Shown here: one piece after another, positions 6,905-14,917 of the stretch
How positions within the stretch are numbered: the stretch's first letter is position 1
How the letters are laid out: every line of letters starts with the position of its first letter
Assembly (NCBI GenBank): GCA_023433925.1
Contig: JAEYTO010000018.1
Span: 1 to 14,942, forward strand
DNA from: Pseudomonadota bacterium
Lineage (GTDB): Bacteria; Desulfobacterota; Desulfovibrionia; Desulfovibrionales; Desulfovibrionaceae
Length of the DNA: 14,942 nt
Direction of reading: 5' to 3'
Made by a program: the position numbers and the translations under genes
The notes under the pieces: model-generated
The model's input: the letters and a program-made list of their open reading frames with translations, nothing else
What the model was told of the DNA's origin: nothing
Database searches by the model: none

Positions 6905-7024
6905 GCGCCCAGGGCCTGCCTGCACAACTTCACGTGCAGCGTATCGCTGCGGCTGAACACGAGCATGGGCGCACGGCTTGCGGCCGCAAGGCCCAGGCCG
7001 TGCGGAAACCAGCGACCCGCGAAG
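6905..7024 (-). pseudogene. Fragment of an argP-like LysR regulator gene
   Basis: These 120 bases align without gaps to 8215-8334 inside the intact argP gene, with 110 identical positions and a 48-base identical run (6944-6991). They would encode about residues 172-211 of ArgP in the same orientation; the flanks show no similarity. Of the nine codons that differ, six are synonymous, including five consecutive ones (V-K-L-C-R), and three are replacements (A to G, R to H, D to G). This suggests the fragment came from a second gene copy that had evolved under protein selection, not from a recent copy of the neighbour. It has no start, no DNA-binding domain and no function I can support. It sits between the chemoreceptor terminator and the metallo-beta-lactamase-like gene. 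Confidence 0.8.
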
Positions 7025-7133
7025 CAGCGGGCGGCCTTGGGCATCCCTGGCCCGCCTCGTGGGCAAGGCGTCATTTCCTGATTCGCCCTGGATCGCCTTG
7101 CCGGCCCGTGCCATAGTCCTCCAGGAGGACACC

Positions 7134-7835
7134 ATGAGCGAGCAGTACGTCTGCCTGGAATGCGGCTACAACATGGTCGGCTACCACCCCGAGCGCTGCC
7201 CCTTCTGCGGCGCGCCGAAGGAGCGGTTCATCACCGCCGAGGAATGCACGGAACGCTTCGCCGTGCGCGGAACCCCGGTGAACGACCATGTCACGCGGCT
7301 CAACTCCGTCCCTGCCCTGGGCTACGAACACGCGGCCTACCGCATCCGGTCCGGCGGCCGGACGCTATGGGTCGATTGCCCCTCGTGCTTCGACCCGCGC
7401 GCCGGGCCCATGGACGCCATCATCTTCACCCATCCGCACTTCCTCGGCGCATCGAATCTCTACCGCGAGCGTCATCGCGCCAAGGTGGCCATCCACGAGG
7501 CCGACACAGCCAATCCCCTGTGCCGGGGCTTCACCTTCGACCGGCCCTTCGCGGACGGGCACGAGGACTCGGGCTTGCGCGGCATGCACATCGGCGGCCA
7601 CACGCCGGGATTCAACGCCTATCTGTACGGGGACGTGCTCTTCGTGTGCGACTACGTGTTCTGGAACGGCGAGCGCATGAAGTACAACCCCTTCGGCCCG
7701 CAAGATGCCACCGAAGCGGGCGGCAGGAGGCTGCGCGGACTCATCGAGGGCCGAGACATCGCCACTGTCTGCGGCGTGGACTATGTGGAGGGGTTCGAGC
7801 GCTGGTGGGAGCATTTCGAGCGGTTGAGCCGCTGA
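7134..7835 (+). CDS. Rubredoxin-like knuckle fused to metallo-beta-lactamase fold protein
   Basis: A 233-residue soluble protein. Residues 5-32 form a short rubredoxin-like CxxC-x11-CxxC iron or zinc knuckle (Cys7, Cys10, Cys22, Cys25) like the one at the end of rubrerythrin. From about 45 onward it is a metallo-beta-lactamase fold: strand with D81, T-H-P-H-F-L-G (His100, His102), G-G-H-T-P-G (His156) and C-D-Y-V-F (Asp173). The usual HxHxDH motif reads HPHFLG, so the Asp and third His are missing and at most part of a di-metal site remains. There is no flavodoxin domain, unlike flavorubredoxins. Function is unknown; an electron-transfer or thiol/ester hydrolase role is possible. The ATG at 7134 has AGGAGG (7123-7128) five bases upstream. 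It stands alone, converging on argP. Confidence 0.8.
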   Translation: MSEQYVCLECGYNMVGYHPERCPFCGAPKERFITAEECTERFAVRGTPVNDHVTRLNSVPALGYEHAAYRIRSGGRTLWVDCPSCFDPRAGPMDAIIFTHPHFLGASNLYRERHRAKVAIHEADTANPLCRGFTFDRPFADGHEDSGLRGMHIGGHTPGFNAYLYGDVLFVCDYVFWNGERMKYNPFGPQDATEAGGRRLRGLIEGRDIATVCGVDYVEGFERWWEHFERLSR

Positions 7836-7955
7836 GGCGAGGAGCCCGGGTTCTGTTCAGCTTCCTGCCTGTGGACGGGCCTGAACGACACGTCCTGCGG
7901 CTCGCGCCCGCCAGCGTCCATGTCCTGCCCCTCCTCGATTGCCCCCCTGGCCGCC

Positions 7956-8846
7956 CTACTGCCCCAGGAGCGTCCGCGCGCCGGACACGAGGCAGCGCCC
8001 GAGCCTGTCGAGAAGCTCGGACTGGATGTTCCAGGAGTGCCAGTAGAGCGGCACGCGCACGGCATGGCCAGGGGCCAGATCCACGATGCTCCCGCCGGCG
8101 AGCAGCGCCGCGGATTGCTGCTCCGGAAGCATGCCGCAGGCCAGCCCCTGGGTGATAGCCCAGGGAAAACGCTCGCTGGACGGCAGGTAGAAGACCGTGA
8201 ACGCCTCGGGGCTGGCGCCCAGGGCCTGCCGACACAGTTTAACGTGCAGCGTGTCGCTGCGGCTGAACACGAGCATGGGCGCACGGCTTGCGGCCGCAAG
8301 GTCCAGGCCGCGCGGAAACCAGCGGGCCGCGAAGTCCGGCGAGGCCGCCAGCCGGTAATCCATGCCGCCCAAATACTCCACGCGGCAGCCCTGCACGGTC
8401 TGGGCCTCCGCGCTGACGCAGCCGGCCACCTCGCCGTCGCGCAGCAGGCGCAGAGTCTCCTCCTGGTCCTGGGTGCGCACATCGAGCACCACCCGCTCGG
8501 CCGACAGGAACAGCCGGACAGCCTCCAGGAACCACAAGGCCAGGCTGTCCTCGTTCACCCCGATGGCCAGGGAGACATGGCCCTCCCCGCTTCCCGGCTC
8601 CAGGCCGTCCCGCAGTTCCTCCTCCAGCCGCCGCACCTGGAGATAATGCTTGAGCATGCGCCGGCCGGCCGCCGTGGGGCGCGGCGGCTTGGTGCGCGTG
8701 AGGAGCACCTGGCCCGTGGACTCCTCAAGCTGGCGGATGCGCTGGGACACGGCGGATTGGGTGATGTGCAGCCCTCGGGCTGCCCGCTCGAACCCGCCCT
8801 CGGAGATCACGCGCGCGAAGGCCTCCAGGAGTTTGTAGTCGAACAT
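7956..8846 (-). CDS. argP: LysR-type regulator, ArgP/LysG family
   Basis: A 296-residue LysR regulator of usual length that follows E. coli ArgP closely in memory. It has an N-terminal winged helix-turn-helix with GFERAARGLHITQSAVSQRI (18-37) and R-T-x-P-P-R-P-T (51-58), then the effector domain with V-N-E-D-S-L-A-x-W, the G-E-V-x-G-x-V-S segment and Y-W-H-S-W near the end. ArgP/LysG proteins sense lysine or arginine and activate an adjacent divergent exporter gene (argO/lysE). Here the divergent neighbour is an EamA transporter, so amino-acid export or homeostasis is a reasonable inference. The ATG at 8846 has only a weak ribosome site. Part of this gene is repeated at 6905-7024. The orthologue call is good; the ligand is inferred. 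Confidence 0.88.
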   Translation of the reverse strand: MFDYKLLEAFARVISEGGFERAARGLHITQSAVSQRIRQLEESTGQVLLTRTKPPRPTAAGRRMLKHYLQVRRLEEELRDGLEPGSGEGHVSLAIGVNEDSLALWFLEAVRLFLSAERVVLDVRTQDQEETLRLLRDGEVAGCVSAEAQTVQGCRVEYLGGMDYRLAASPDFAARWFPRGLDLAAASRAPMLVFSRSDTLHVKLCRQALGASPEAFTVFYLPSSERFPWAITQGLACGMLPEQQSAALLAGGSIVDLAPGHAVRVPLYWHSWNIQSELLDRLGRCLVSGARTLLGQ

Positions 8847-8912
8847 GACTTATTATTAGCAAATTTTATGAAACAAGAAAAGTATTCATTTTATTTTGTA
8901 ATCAACCTCTGC
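8847..8912. promoter_or_regulatory. AT-rich promoter/operator island between argP and EamA genes
   Basis: About 65 bases directly upstream of argP are strongly AT-rich, in sharp contrast to the GC-rich surroundings, and lie between divergent starts. This is the expected position of overlapping promoters and the ArgP binding site. AAAA/TTTT arms surround GTATTCA at about 8878-8892, but I cannot name a single clear T-N11-A operator. A TGCTAGCA palindrome lies just outside at about 8913-8920. Confidence 0.55.
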
Positions 8913-8962
8913 TAGCACTCCGGCATACCGCACGCCAAGCGGCGACCCGGAGGGTTTCGGAC

Positions 8963-9808
8963 ATGGCTTCAACGGAAACACTAGCGATCGCGTATGGATT
9001 GGGCTCGGCGCTGACATGGGGCGCGGGGGATTTCAGCGGCGGGTATGCCGCGCGCGCCGCCACGGTGACAACGGTCGTGCTCCTTTCGCAGCTCGTGGGC
9101 GCCTCGCTCCTGCTCGTCCTGGCCCTTCTGCTGGGAGAACCCGTGCCGTCCCCGGCGTCTCTCGGCTTCGGCGCCCTGGCCGGCCTTTGCGGGGCCATGG
9201 GCCTGCTCGGGCTTTACACGGGCCTGTCTCGGGGGAGCATGGGCGTGGTGGCCCCGCTTTCGGCCGTGTTCGCGGCGCTTCTGCCCACGTTGCTGACCCT
9301 GGCGGTGGAGGGCTTGCCGGGCTGGAGCACCCTGGCGGGCTTTCCCCTGGCGCTCGCGGCGATCTGGCTCCTGTCGTCCTCGGCCGGCGGCCGCTCCACG
9401 GGCATGCGTGATGTGCTGCTGGCCCTGGGAGCAGGGGCCGGCTTCGGCCTGTTCTTCATCTGCGTGGACGCGGCCGGAGGGCACGGGTTCCTGTGGACAC
9501 TGCTCTGCGCCAGGGCCGCCTCCATCAGCCTGTTCGCCGTGGCGGCGTTCCTGCGCGGAGGCATTCCCGCACAGCGGCCCCGACAGCTTGCGGCCATCGG
9601 GCTGTGCGGCGTGTGCGACACGGCCGGCAACGCCCTGTTCGCCTTGGCCGCCGACAGCGGCAGGCTGGATGTCGTGGCCCTGACCACCTCGCTCTACCCG
9701 GCAGGCACCATCCTGCTGGCCTGTTTGCTGCTCAAGGAGCGGCTCGCGCCCAGGCAGTGGGGCGGCGTGGCCGCCGCGCTGGGGGCCATCGCGCTCATCG
9801 CGGCCTGA
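8963..9808 (+). CDS. EamA/DMT family transporter divergent from argP
   Basis: A 281-residue inner-membrane protein with about ten membrane segments in two EamA repeats, normal family length. The N-terminus has the typical G-L-G-S-A-L-T-W-G-A-G-D-F start; the second repeat ends with T-S-L-Y-P-A-G-T-I-L-L-A and the L-L-K-E-R-L motif. The ATG at 8963 is supported by CGGAGGG (8948-8954) eight bases upstream. It is not close in sequence to the EamA protein at 1920-2804. Being divergent from argP it occupies the place of LysE or ArgO, so export of a basic amino acid or analogue is the best guess, with regulation by ArgP across the AT-rich island. A two-hairpin terminator follows the stop. Confidence 0.87.
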   Translation: MASTETLAIAYGLGSALTWGAGDFSGGYAARAATVTTVVLLSQLVGASLLLVLALLLGEPVPSPASLGFGALAGLCGAMGLLGLYTGLSRGSMGVVAPLSAVFAALLPTLLTLAVEGLPGWSTLAGFPLALAAIWLLSSSAGGRSTGMRDVLLALGAGAGFGLFFICVDAAGGHGFLWTLLCARAASISLFAVAAFLRGGIPAQRPRQLAAIGLCGVCDTAGNALFALAADSGRLDVVALTTSLYPAGTILLACLLLKERLAPRQWGGVAAALGAIALIAA

Positions 9809-9816
9809 GCGCGGAA

Positions 9817-9877
9817 CCGAGAGAGGGCTCCACGCCCTCTCTCGGGCTCTCTCCCGCCAGGGGCCGATGGCCCCTGG
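9817..9877. terminator. Composite hairpin box, copy 3, between convergent genes
   Basis: Hairpin one: a 12-bp perfect stem, 9817-9828 with 9834-9845 and a 5-base loop. Hairpin two: a 9-bp perfect stem, 9857-9865 with 9869-9877 and loop GAT. The box lies between the stops of the EamA gene and mqnD and probably ends both transcripts. It has no T-run. It is the same architecture as copies at 1-50, 4003-4047 and 14863-14917. Confidence 0.7.
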
Positions 9878-9902
9878 ACCCCATGTTTGTCGGCAGTCCG
9901 AT

Positions 9903-10772
9903 CTAGCCGGCGAATATCTCGACATCCGACAGAGACAGCCCCTCCACCCGCGCGGCGGCATCGAGCAGCCGGGCCACGGCCGCTTTGCCCTCATCGCCCA
10001 GGTCCATGGAGAAGTCCGTCACGAACATGGCGATGTGCGCGCTGACGATTTCGGGGGCCATTTCCTGGGCGTTTTCCATGATCCACGGCCAGGCGGCCTG
10101 CGGATCGCGCCGGGCGAAAGCCAGGCTCGCGCGGATGGCTTCGGCGATCTGGCGCGCCACGTCCGGGCCAAGGCTCCGTCGGATGGCGATGGCTCCCAGC
10201 GGGATGGGCAGGCCAGTCTCGCGCTCCCACCACTCGCCCAGATCCAGAAGCTTGACGAGGCCGTGAGCCTCGTAGGTGAAGCGGCCTTCGTGGATGACCA
10301 GGCCGGCGGCCATGGGCTGGGCAGTGCCGCTGTCCGTGGAAAAGGCGCGGCCCTGGGACACGGCCGGGATGACCTCGTCGTAGCGCAGGACCGGCCTCGG
10401 GCCGTGGTGCAGGCCGGTCAGCTCCAGGAGCAGGTGCGCCGTGGTCAGCTTGCCGGGAATGGCCACGGTCGCGTGGGCGATGTCCGCCAGCGCCATGCCG
10501 GGCCGGCCCACGAGCAGCGGCCCGCAGCCCCGGCCCAGCGCGCCGCCGCACGGCAGGAGCGCGTACTCGTCCAGGAAGCGCACGACCGCCGCCACGCTGA
10601 CCTTGACCACGTCGTACTCGCCCCGCGCGGCCTTGGCGTTGAGCGTCTCCACGTCTTCCAGGCTCGTCTCGAAAGCCAGCCCGCCCATGTCAATGCGGCC
10701 GTGGACCAGGGCCTCGAAGATGTACGTGTCGTTGGGGCAGGGCGAGATGCCCAGGGTTAGCTTCCTGCTCAT
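9903..10772 (-). CDS. mqnD: 1,4-dihydroxy-6-naphthoate synthase (MqnD)
   Basis: A 289-residue protein with a periplasmic-binding-protein-like fold that releases 1,4-dihydroxy-6-naphthoate from cyclic dehypoxanthinyl futalosine, the last early step of the futalosine route to menaquinone. The N-terminal G-I-S-P-C-P-N-D-T-Y-I-F motif is diagnostic, followed by A-x-R-G-E-Y-D-V-V-K-V-S, the I-P-G-K-x-T-T-A segment and the P-L-G-A-I-A-I-R-R region, in the order of the family and at usual length. The ATG at 10772 is chosen, with GAAGGAA just upstream; an in-frame GTG at 10799 would add nine residues. It is divergent from tetR-mqnECA, and an operator (10802-10817) lies about 30 bases before its start, so co-repression is likely. 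Confidence 0.93.
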   Translation of the reverse strand: MSRKLTLGISPCPNDTYIFEALVHGRIDMGGLAFETSLEDVETLNAKAARGEYDVVKVSVAAVVRFLDEYALLPCGGALGRGCGPLLVGRPGMALADIAHATVAIPGKLTTAHLLLELTGLHHGPRPVLRYDEVIPAVSQGRAFSTDSGTAQPMAAGLVIHEGRFTYEAHGLVKLLDLGEWWERETGLPIPLGAIAIRRSLGPDVARQIAEAIRASLAFARRDPQAAWPWIMENAQEMAPEIVSAHIAMFVTDFSMDLGDEGKAAVARLLDAAARVEGLSLSDVEIFAG

Positions 10773-10801
10773 ATCTTCCTTCAAGATTTGACTTTTCACT
10801 C

Positions 10802-10817
10802 GGTGACCACCTGGTCA
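10802..10817. promoter_or_regulatory. TetR operator 1
   Basis: GGTGACCACCTGGTCA contains the inverted repeat TGACC-N4-GGTCA (10804-10817) and matches operator 2 at 15 of 16 positions. It abuts the -35 box of the tetR promoter and lies about 30 bases before the mqnD start, so it could block both directions. Confidence 0.75.
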
Positions 10818-10846
10818 TTGACAGCCTCGGCACGACTCTCTATATC
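10818..10846 (+). promoter_or_regulatory. Promoter of the tetR-mqnECA operon
   Basis: A perfect TTGACA (10818-10823), a 17-base spacer and TATATC (10841-10846) form a near-consensus sigma70-type promoter. Operator 1 touches its upstream edge and operator 2 its downstream edge. RNA is predicted to start near 10853, inside operator 2. Confidence 0.8.
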
Positions 10847-10868
10847 CTGGTGACCACCCGGTCACCAG
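10847..10868. promoter_or_regulatory. TetR operator 2
   Basis: A perfect 9-bp inverted repeat, CTGGTGACC-ACCC-GGTCACCAG, starts directly after the -10 box and covers the predicted RNA start. Its core GGTGACCACCCGGTCA repeats operator 1 with one change; the centres are 47 bases apart. This is a classical repressor position. Confidence 0.82.
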
Positions 10869-10896
10869 ACCCTAGCCCGTGAGCCTGGAAATGACA

Positions 10897-11696
10897 ATGG
10901 ACGCCAAAACGCCTTCGGAGCAAGTCAGCATCGCCGACATGATCGACGGCCTTGAGCCCACCAAGACCTTCGGCAATCTTGAGCCCGCCAAGCGCGAGCG
11001 GGTCATCGAGGCCGCCGTGGAGGAGTTCAGCGAGCGCGGCTTCGAGGCCGCCAGCGTGAACCGCATGGTCGCTCGCCTGGGCATCGCCAAGGGCTCAATC
11101 TTCAAGTATTTCGGCAGCAAGCAGGCCCTGTTCCGCTTCGTCTTCGGCCATGCGGCCGCCGAGTTCGCGGACACGCTACGCCAGGTGCGCGACTCGTCCA
11201 CGGACCTGGATTTCTTCGGCCGCATCCGCGCGAGCATCGCGGCCGGGCTGCGCTTCATCGACGCCCATCCCAGGCTCTACCGCCTCTACCTGCGCGCCGT
11301 GTCCCAGGAGGACTTTCCCCTGCGCGGCAGCCTGCTGGCCGAGGCCCGCTCCCAGTCGGCCAAGTACCTGCGCCGCCTCGTGGCCGACGGTCTGGCGCGC
11401 GGCGAACTGCGAGACGACCTCGACCCGGACTGGGCCGTGTTCTTCCTCGACGCGGCCATGGACAGATTCCTCCAGGCCTATGCCGTGGAGCACATGGACG
11501 CGGCCTGCGGCCTGCACGGCGCCGACCAGGCGACCCTGGAGCGCAGGCTCGACCAGCTCGTGGACATCCTGCGCCGAGGGCTGTGCGCCACGTCCCTGCC
11601 CGGCCAGGCAAGGCGAGGTGACCAAATCGACCTGACGAAACCAGGTTGCCGGCCCGATCCGATTGACCCAAGCAACGCGCCCGCAACGGAGCCGCA

Positions 11697-11700
<4 letters not shown>
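10897..11700 (+). CDS. TetR/AcrR family regulator, first gene of the futalosine operon
   Basis: A 267-residue TetR-family protein. An N-terminal arm of about 33 residues precedes the helix-turn-helix (about 34-80, with R-V-I-E-A-A-x-E-E-F-S-E-R-G-F, then SVNRMVARLGIAKGSIFKYF). A helical ligand domain follows to about 235, then a polar, proline-rich tail of about 30 residues that looks unconserved. The start is uncertain: ATG 10897 has TGGA seven bases upstream; GTG 10879 and ATG 10891 are in frame. The stop overlaps the mqnE ATG by four bases, so regulator and enzymes are co-transcribed and probably translationally coupled. Two matching operators flank its promoter, indicating autorepression; the inducer is unknown and could be a pathway intermediate or quinone. 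The specific target set is inferred from position. Confidence 0.88.
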
Positions 11701-12886
<1,186 letters not shown>

Positions 12887-12890
<4 letters not shown>

Positions 12891-14002
12891 GCCAATCGAC
12901 ACCTATCCAGGCCATTCTCGAGCGCGCCGCGTCCGGCGGCCGCGTATCCGGCGAAGAGGCCCTGCATCTGTGGCGCAAGGCCGAGCTGCACGACCTGGCC
13001 CGCGCCGCGCACGAGCTGCGCCTGCGCAAGGCCCCGGCCGAGTTCGTGACCTACGTGGTGGACCGCAACATCAACTACACGAACGTCTGCGTGTGCGGCT
13101 GCCAGTTCTGCGCCTTCTTCCGCGCACCGGGCAAGGCCGGCGGCTACGTCCTGTCCCAGGACGAGCTGGGCCGCAAGATCGAGGAGACCCTGGCCCTGGG
13201 CGGCACGCAAATCCTCCTCCAGGGCGGCCACCATCCCGACCTGCCGCTGTCCTGGTACGAGGAGCTGCTGCGCTTCATCAAATCGAATTACCCCATCCAC
13301 GTGCACGCCTTCTCGCCGCCCGAGGTCGTCCATCTGGCCAGGCTGTCCGGCCTGACCACGGCCCAAGTCGTCGCGCGCCTCAAGGCCGCGGGCCTGGACT
13401 CCATCCCCGGCGGCGGGGCCGAGATCCTCGTGGACCGCGTGCGCAGCGAGGTTTCGCCCAACAAGTGCGGCGCGGCCGAATGGCTGCGAGTCATGGAGGA
13501 GGCCCACCACCAGGGCCTGCGCACGAGCGCGACCATGATGTTCGGCCACGTGGAGACCGGCGAGGAGCGCATCGCCCACCTGCTGGCCCTGCGCGAGGTC
13601 CAGGACCGCACGGGCGGCTTCACGGCCTTCATCCCCTGGACCTTCCAGCCCGACAACACGGCCCTGTCCGCGCGCGTCCCGGCCAAGCAGCCGGCCACGG
13701 CTTACCTGCGCTTCCTGGCCCTGTCGCGTATCGTGCTGGACAACTTCGCCAACCTGCAAGTCTCCTGGGTGACCATGGGGCCCAAGATCGCCCAACTGGC
13801 CCTGTTCCACGGGGCCAACGACTTCGGCTCGACCATGATCGAGGAGAACGTGGTCGCCGCGGCGGGCGTGAGCTTCCTCATGTCCGAGGAGGAGATACGC
13901 GGGCTCATCGTTGACGCGGGCTTCACGCCCAGGCGGCGGCTCATGAACTACACGCCGGCCCCGGAGCCCCAGGCGCGGACGGCGGAGGAGACGCTATCAT
14001 GA
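12887..14002 (+). CDS. mqnC: Cyclic dehypoxanthinyl futalosine synthase (MqnC), radical SAM
   Basis: A 371-residue radical SAM enzyme that cyclises dehypoxanthinyl futalosine. The cluster motif is Cys68-x3-Cys72-x2-Cys75 in NYTNVCVCGCQFCAFFR, with an extra Cys70. Family features follow: L-L-Q-G-G-H-H-P-D-L-P-L-S-W-Y, H-A-F-S-P-P-E-V, I-P-G-G-G-A-E-I-L, M-M-F-G-H-V-E-T and F-I-P-W-T-F-Q-P-D-N-T, all in the usual order. The start is well set by GAGGAGG before ATG 12887; it overlaps the mqnE stop, and its stop overlaps the mqnA start. Paralogous to MqnE over most of its length, reflecting an old duplication shared by the pathway. Confidence 0.94.
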
Positions 14003-14859
14003 CCGGCAATCACACCCGCGCGCCCGTGCGCCTGGGACGCATCGGCTACCTGAACGTCCTGCCCATCTACCATCCGCTGGAGAGCGGGGCCGTGGCGCAC
14101 GACTTCGTCATCGAGTCCGGCCCACCCGCGCGGCTCAACGAGATCATGGAGGCCGGCGGCCTGGACCTGTCGGCCTGCTCGTCCATCGAGTACGCCCGCC
14201 GGCCCGAGCGCTACCTGCTCGTGCCCGACCTGGCCATCGGCAGCTGCGGGCCGGTGCAGTCCGTGCTGCTGCTGTCCCGCGTGCCGCTGGACCGCGCCCG
14301 GACCATCCTCGTCAGCGCCCAGACGCACACCTCGGCCGCGCTTATGCGCGTCATGCTCGCCGAGCGCTTCGGCCTGCGGCCGTCCTTCGAGTCCGGTGAC
14401 ATCCAGTCCAGGCTCGCGGCGGGCGAGCCGCCACAGGCCTTCCTGGCCATCGGCGACGAGGCCCTGCGCCTGCGCCGCCACCCGGAATACCCCTACTCCC
14501 TGGACCTGGGCAGCGAATGGAACGCCTGGACCGGCCTGCCCTTCATCTTCGGCGTGTGGATCGTCAGCCGCGAGGCCGCCGCGCGCCTGGGGCCGCGCCT
14601 GGACGAGGCCGTGCGCACGCTCCTGGCGGCCAAGGCCCACGGAGCGGCGCGCCTGGGCGACTACGCGCGCCTTGGAGCAAGCCAGGGCATCCTCGACGAG
14701 CCGACCCTGCGCTCCTACTTCCGGGGTCTGGTCTACGACCTCGGCCCCGAGGAGCAGGAAGGCCTGCGCGCCTTCTACGCCAAACTCGCCCAGGCCGGAG
14801 CCATCCCGGCCGCGCCCAGATTGGAGTTCCATCAGCCGCGCGTCGTCGAAGCGGCATGA
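13999..14859 (+). CDS. mqnA: Chorismate dehydratase (MqnA)
   Basis: A 286-residue protein with a periplasmic-binding-protein-like fold and no signal peptide, which dehydrates chorismate to 3-[(1-carboxyvinyl)oxy]benzoate, the entry to the futalosine pathway. Diagnostic segments: R-I-G-Y-L-N-V-L-P-I-Y (14-24), D-L-S-A-C-S-S-I-E-Y (56-65), the S-C-G-P-V-Q-S-V substrate loop (82-89), A-F-L-A-I-G-D-E-A-L and W-x-x-x-T-G-L-P-F-I-F-G-V-W. Length is normal. The ATG at 13999 has GGAGGAG eight bases upstream and overlaps the mqnC stop. It appears to be last in the operon, as a two-hairpin box follows four bases after the stop. Confidence 0.94.
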   Translation: MTGNHTRAPVRLGRIGYLNVLPIYHPLESGAVAHDFVIESGPPARLNEIMEAGGLDLSACSSIEYARRPERYLLVPDLAIGSCGPVQSVLLLSRVPLDRARTILVSAQTHTSAALMRVMLAERFGLRPSFESGDIQSRLAAGEPPQAFLAIGDEALRLRRHPEYPYSLDLGSEWNAWTGLPFIFGVWIVSREAAARLGPRLDEAVRTLLAAKAHGAARLGDYARLGASQGILDEPTLRSYFRGLVYDLGPEEQEGLRAFYAKLAQAGAIPAAPRLEFHQPRVVEAA

Positions 14860-14862
14860 AAT

Positions 14863-14917
14863 CGGGGAGGGCGCCGCCCTCCCCGAACCCCACCCGCCAA
14901 GGGGATAATCCCCTTGG
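14863..14917 (+). terminator. Composite hairpin box, copy 4 (end of mqn operon)
   Basis: Hairpin one: a 10-bp perfect stem (14863-14872 with 14876-14885, loop GCC). Hairpin two: a 9-bp perfect stem (14897-14905 with 14909-14917, loop TAA), followed by AACCC. Between them is aaccccacccg, nearly the linker seen in copy 1. No T-run. Its position suggests it ends the tetR-mqnECA transcript; the sequence after it to 14942 shows no start of a gene. Confidence 0.7.

Noticed and set aside
5200..7074. A 624-codon open frame antisense to the chemoreceptor gene
   Set aside because: It is a shadow frame kept open by high third-position GC, with Gly/His/Leu-rich composition and no family. Only its first 50 or so codons carry meaning, and those are the argP relic described separately.
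7836..7955. Possible terminator hairpin between the MBL-fold gene and argP (GTTCAG/CTGAAC arms near 7855-7890)
   Set aside because: The arms are short, with large unpaired parts between, and there is no T-run; not strong enough to annotate.
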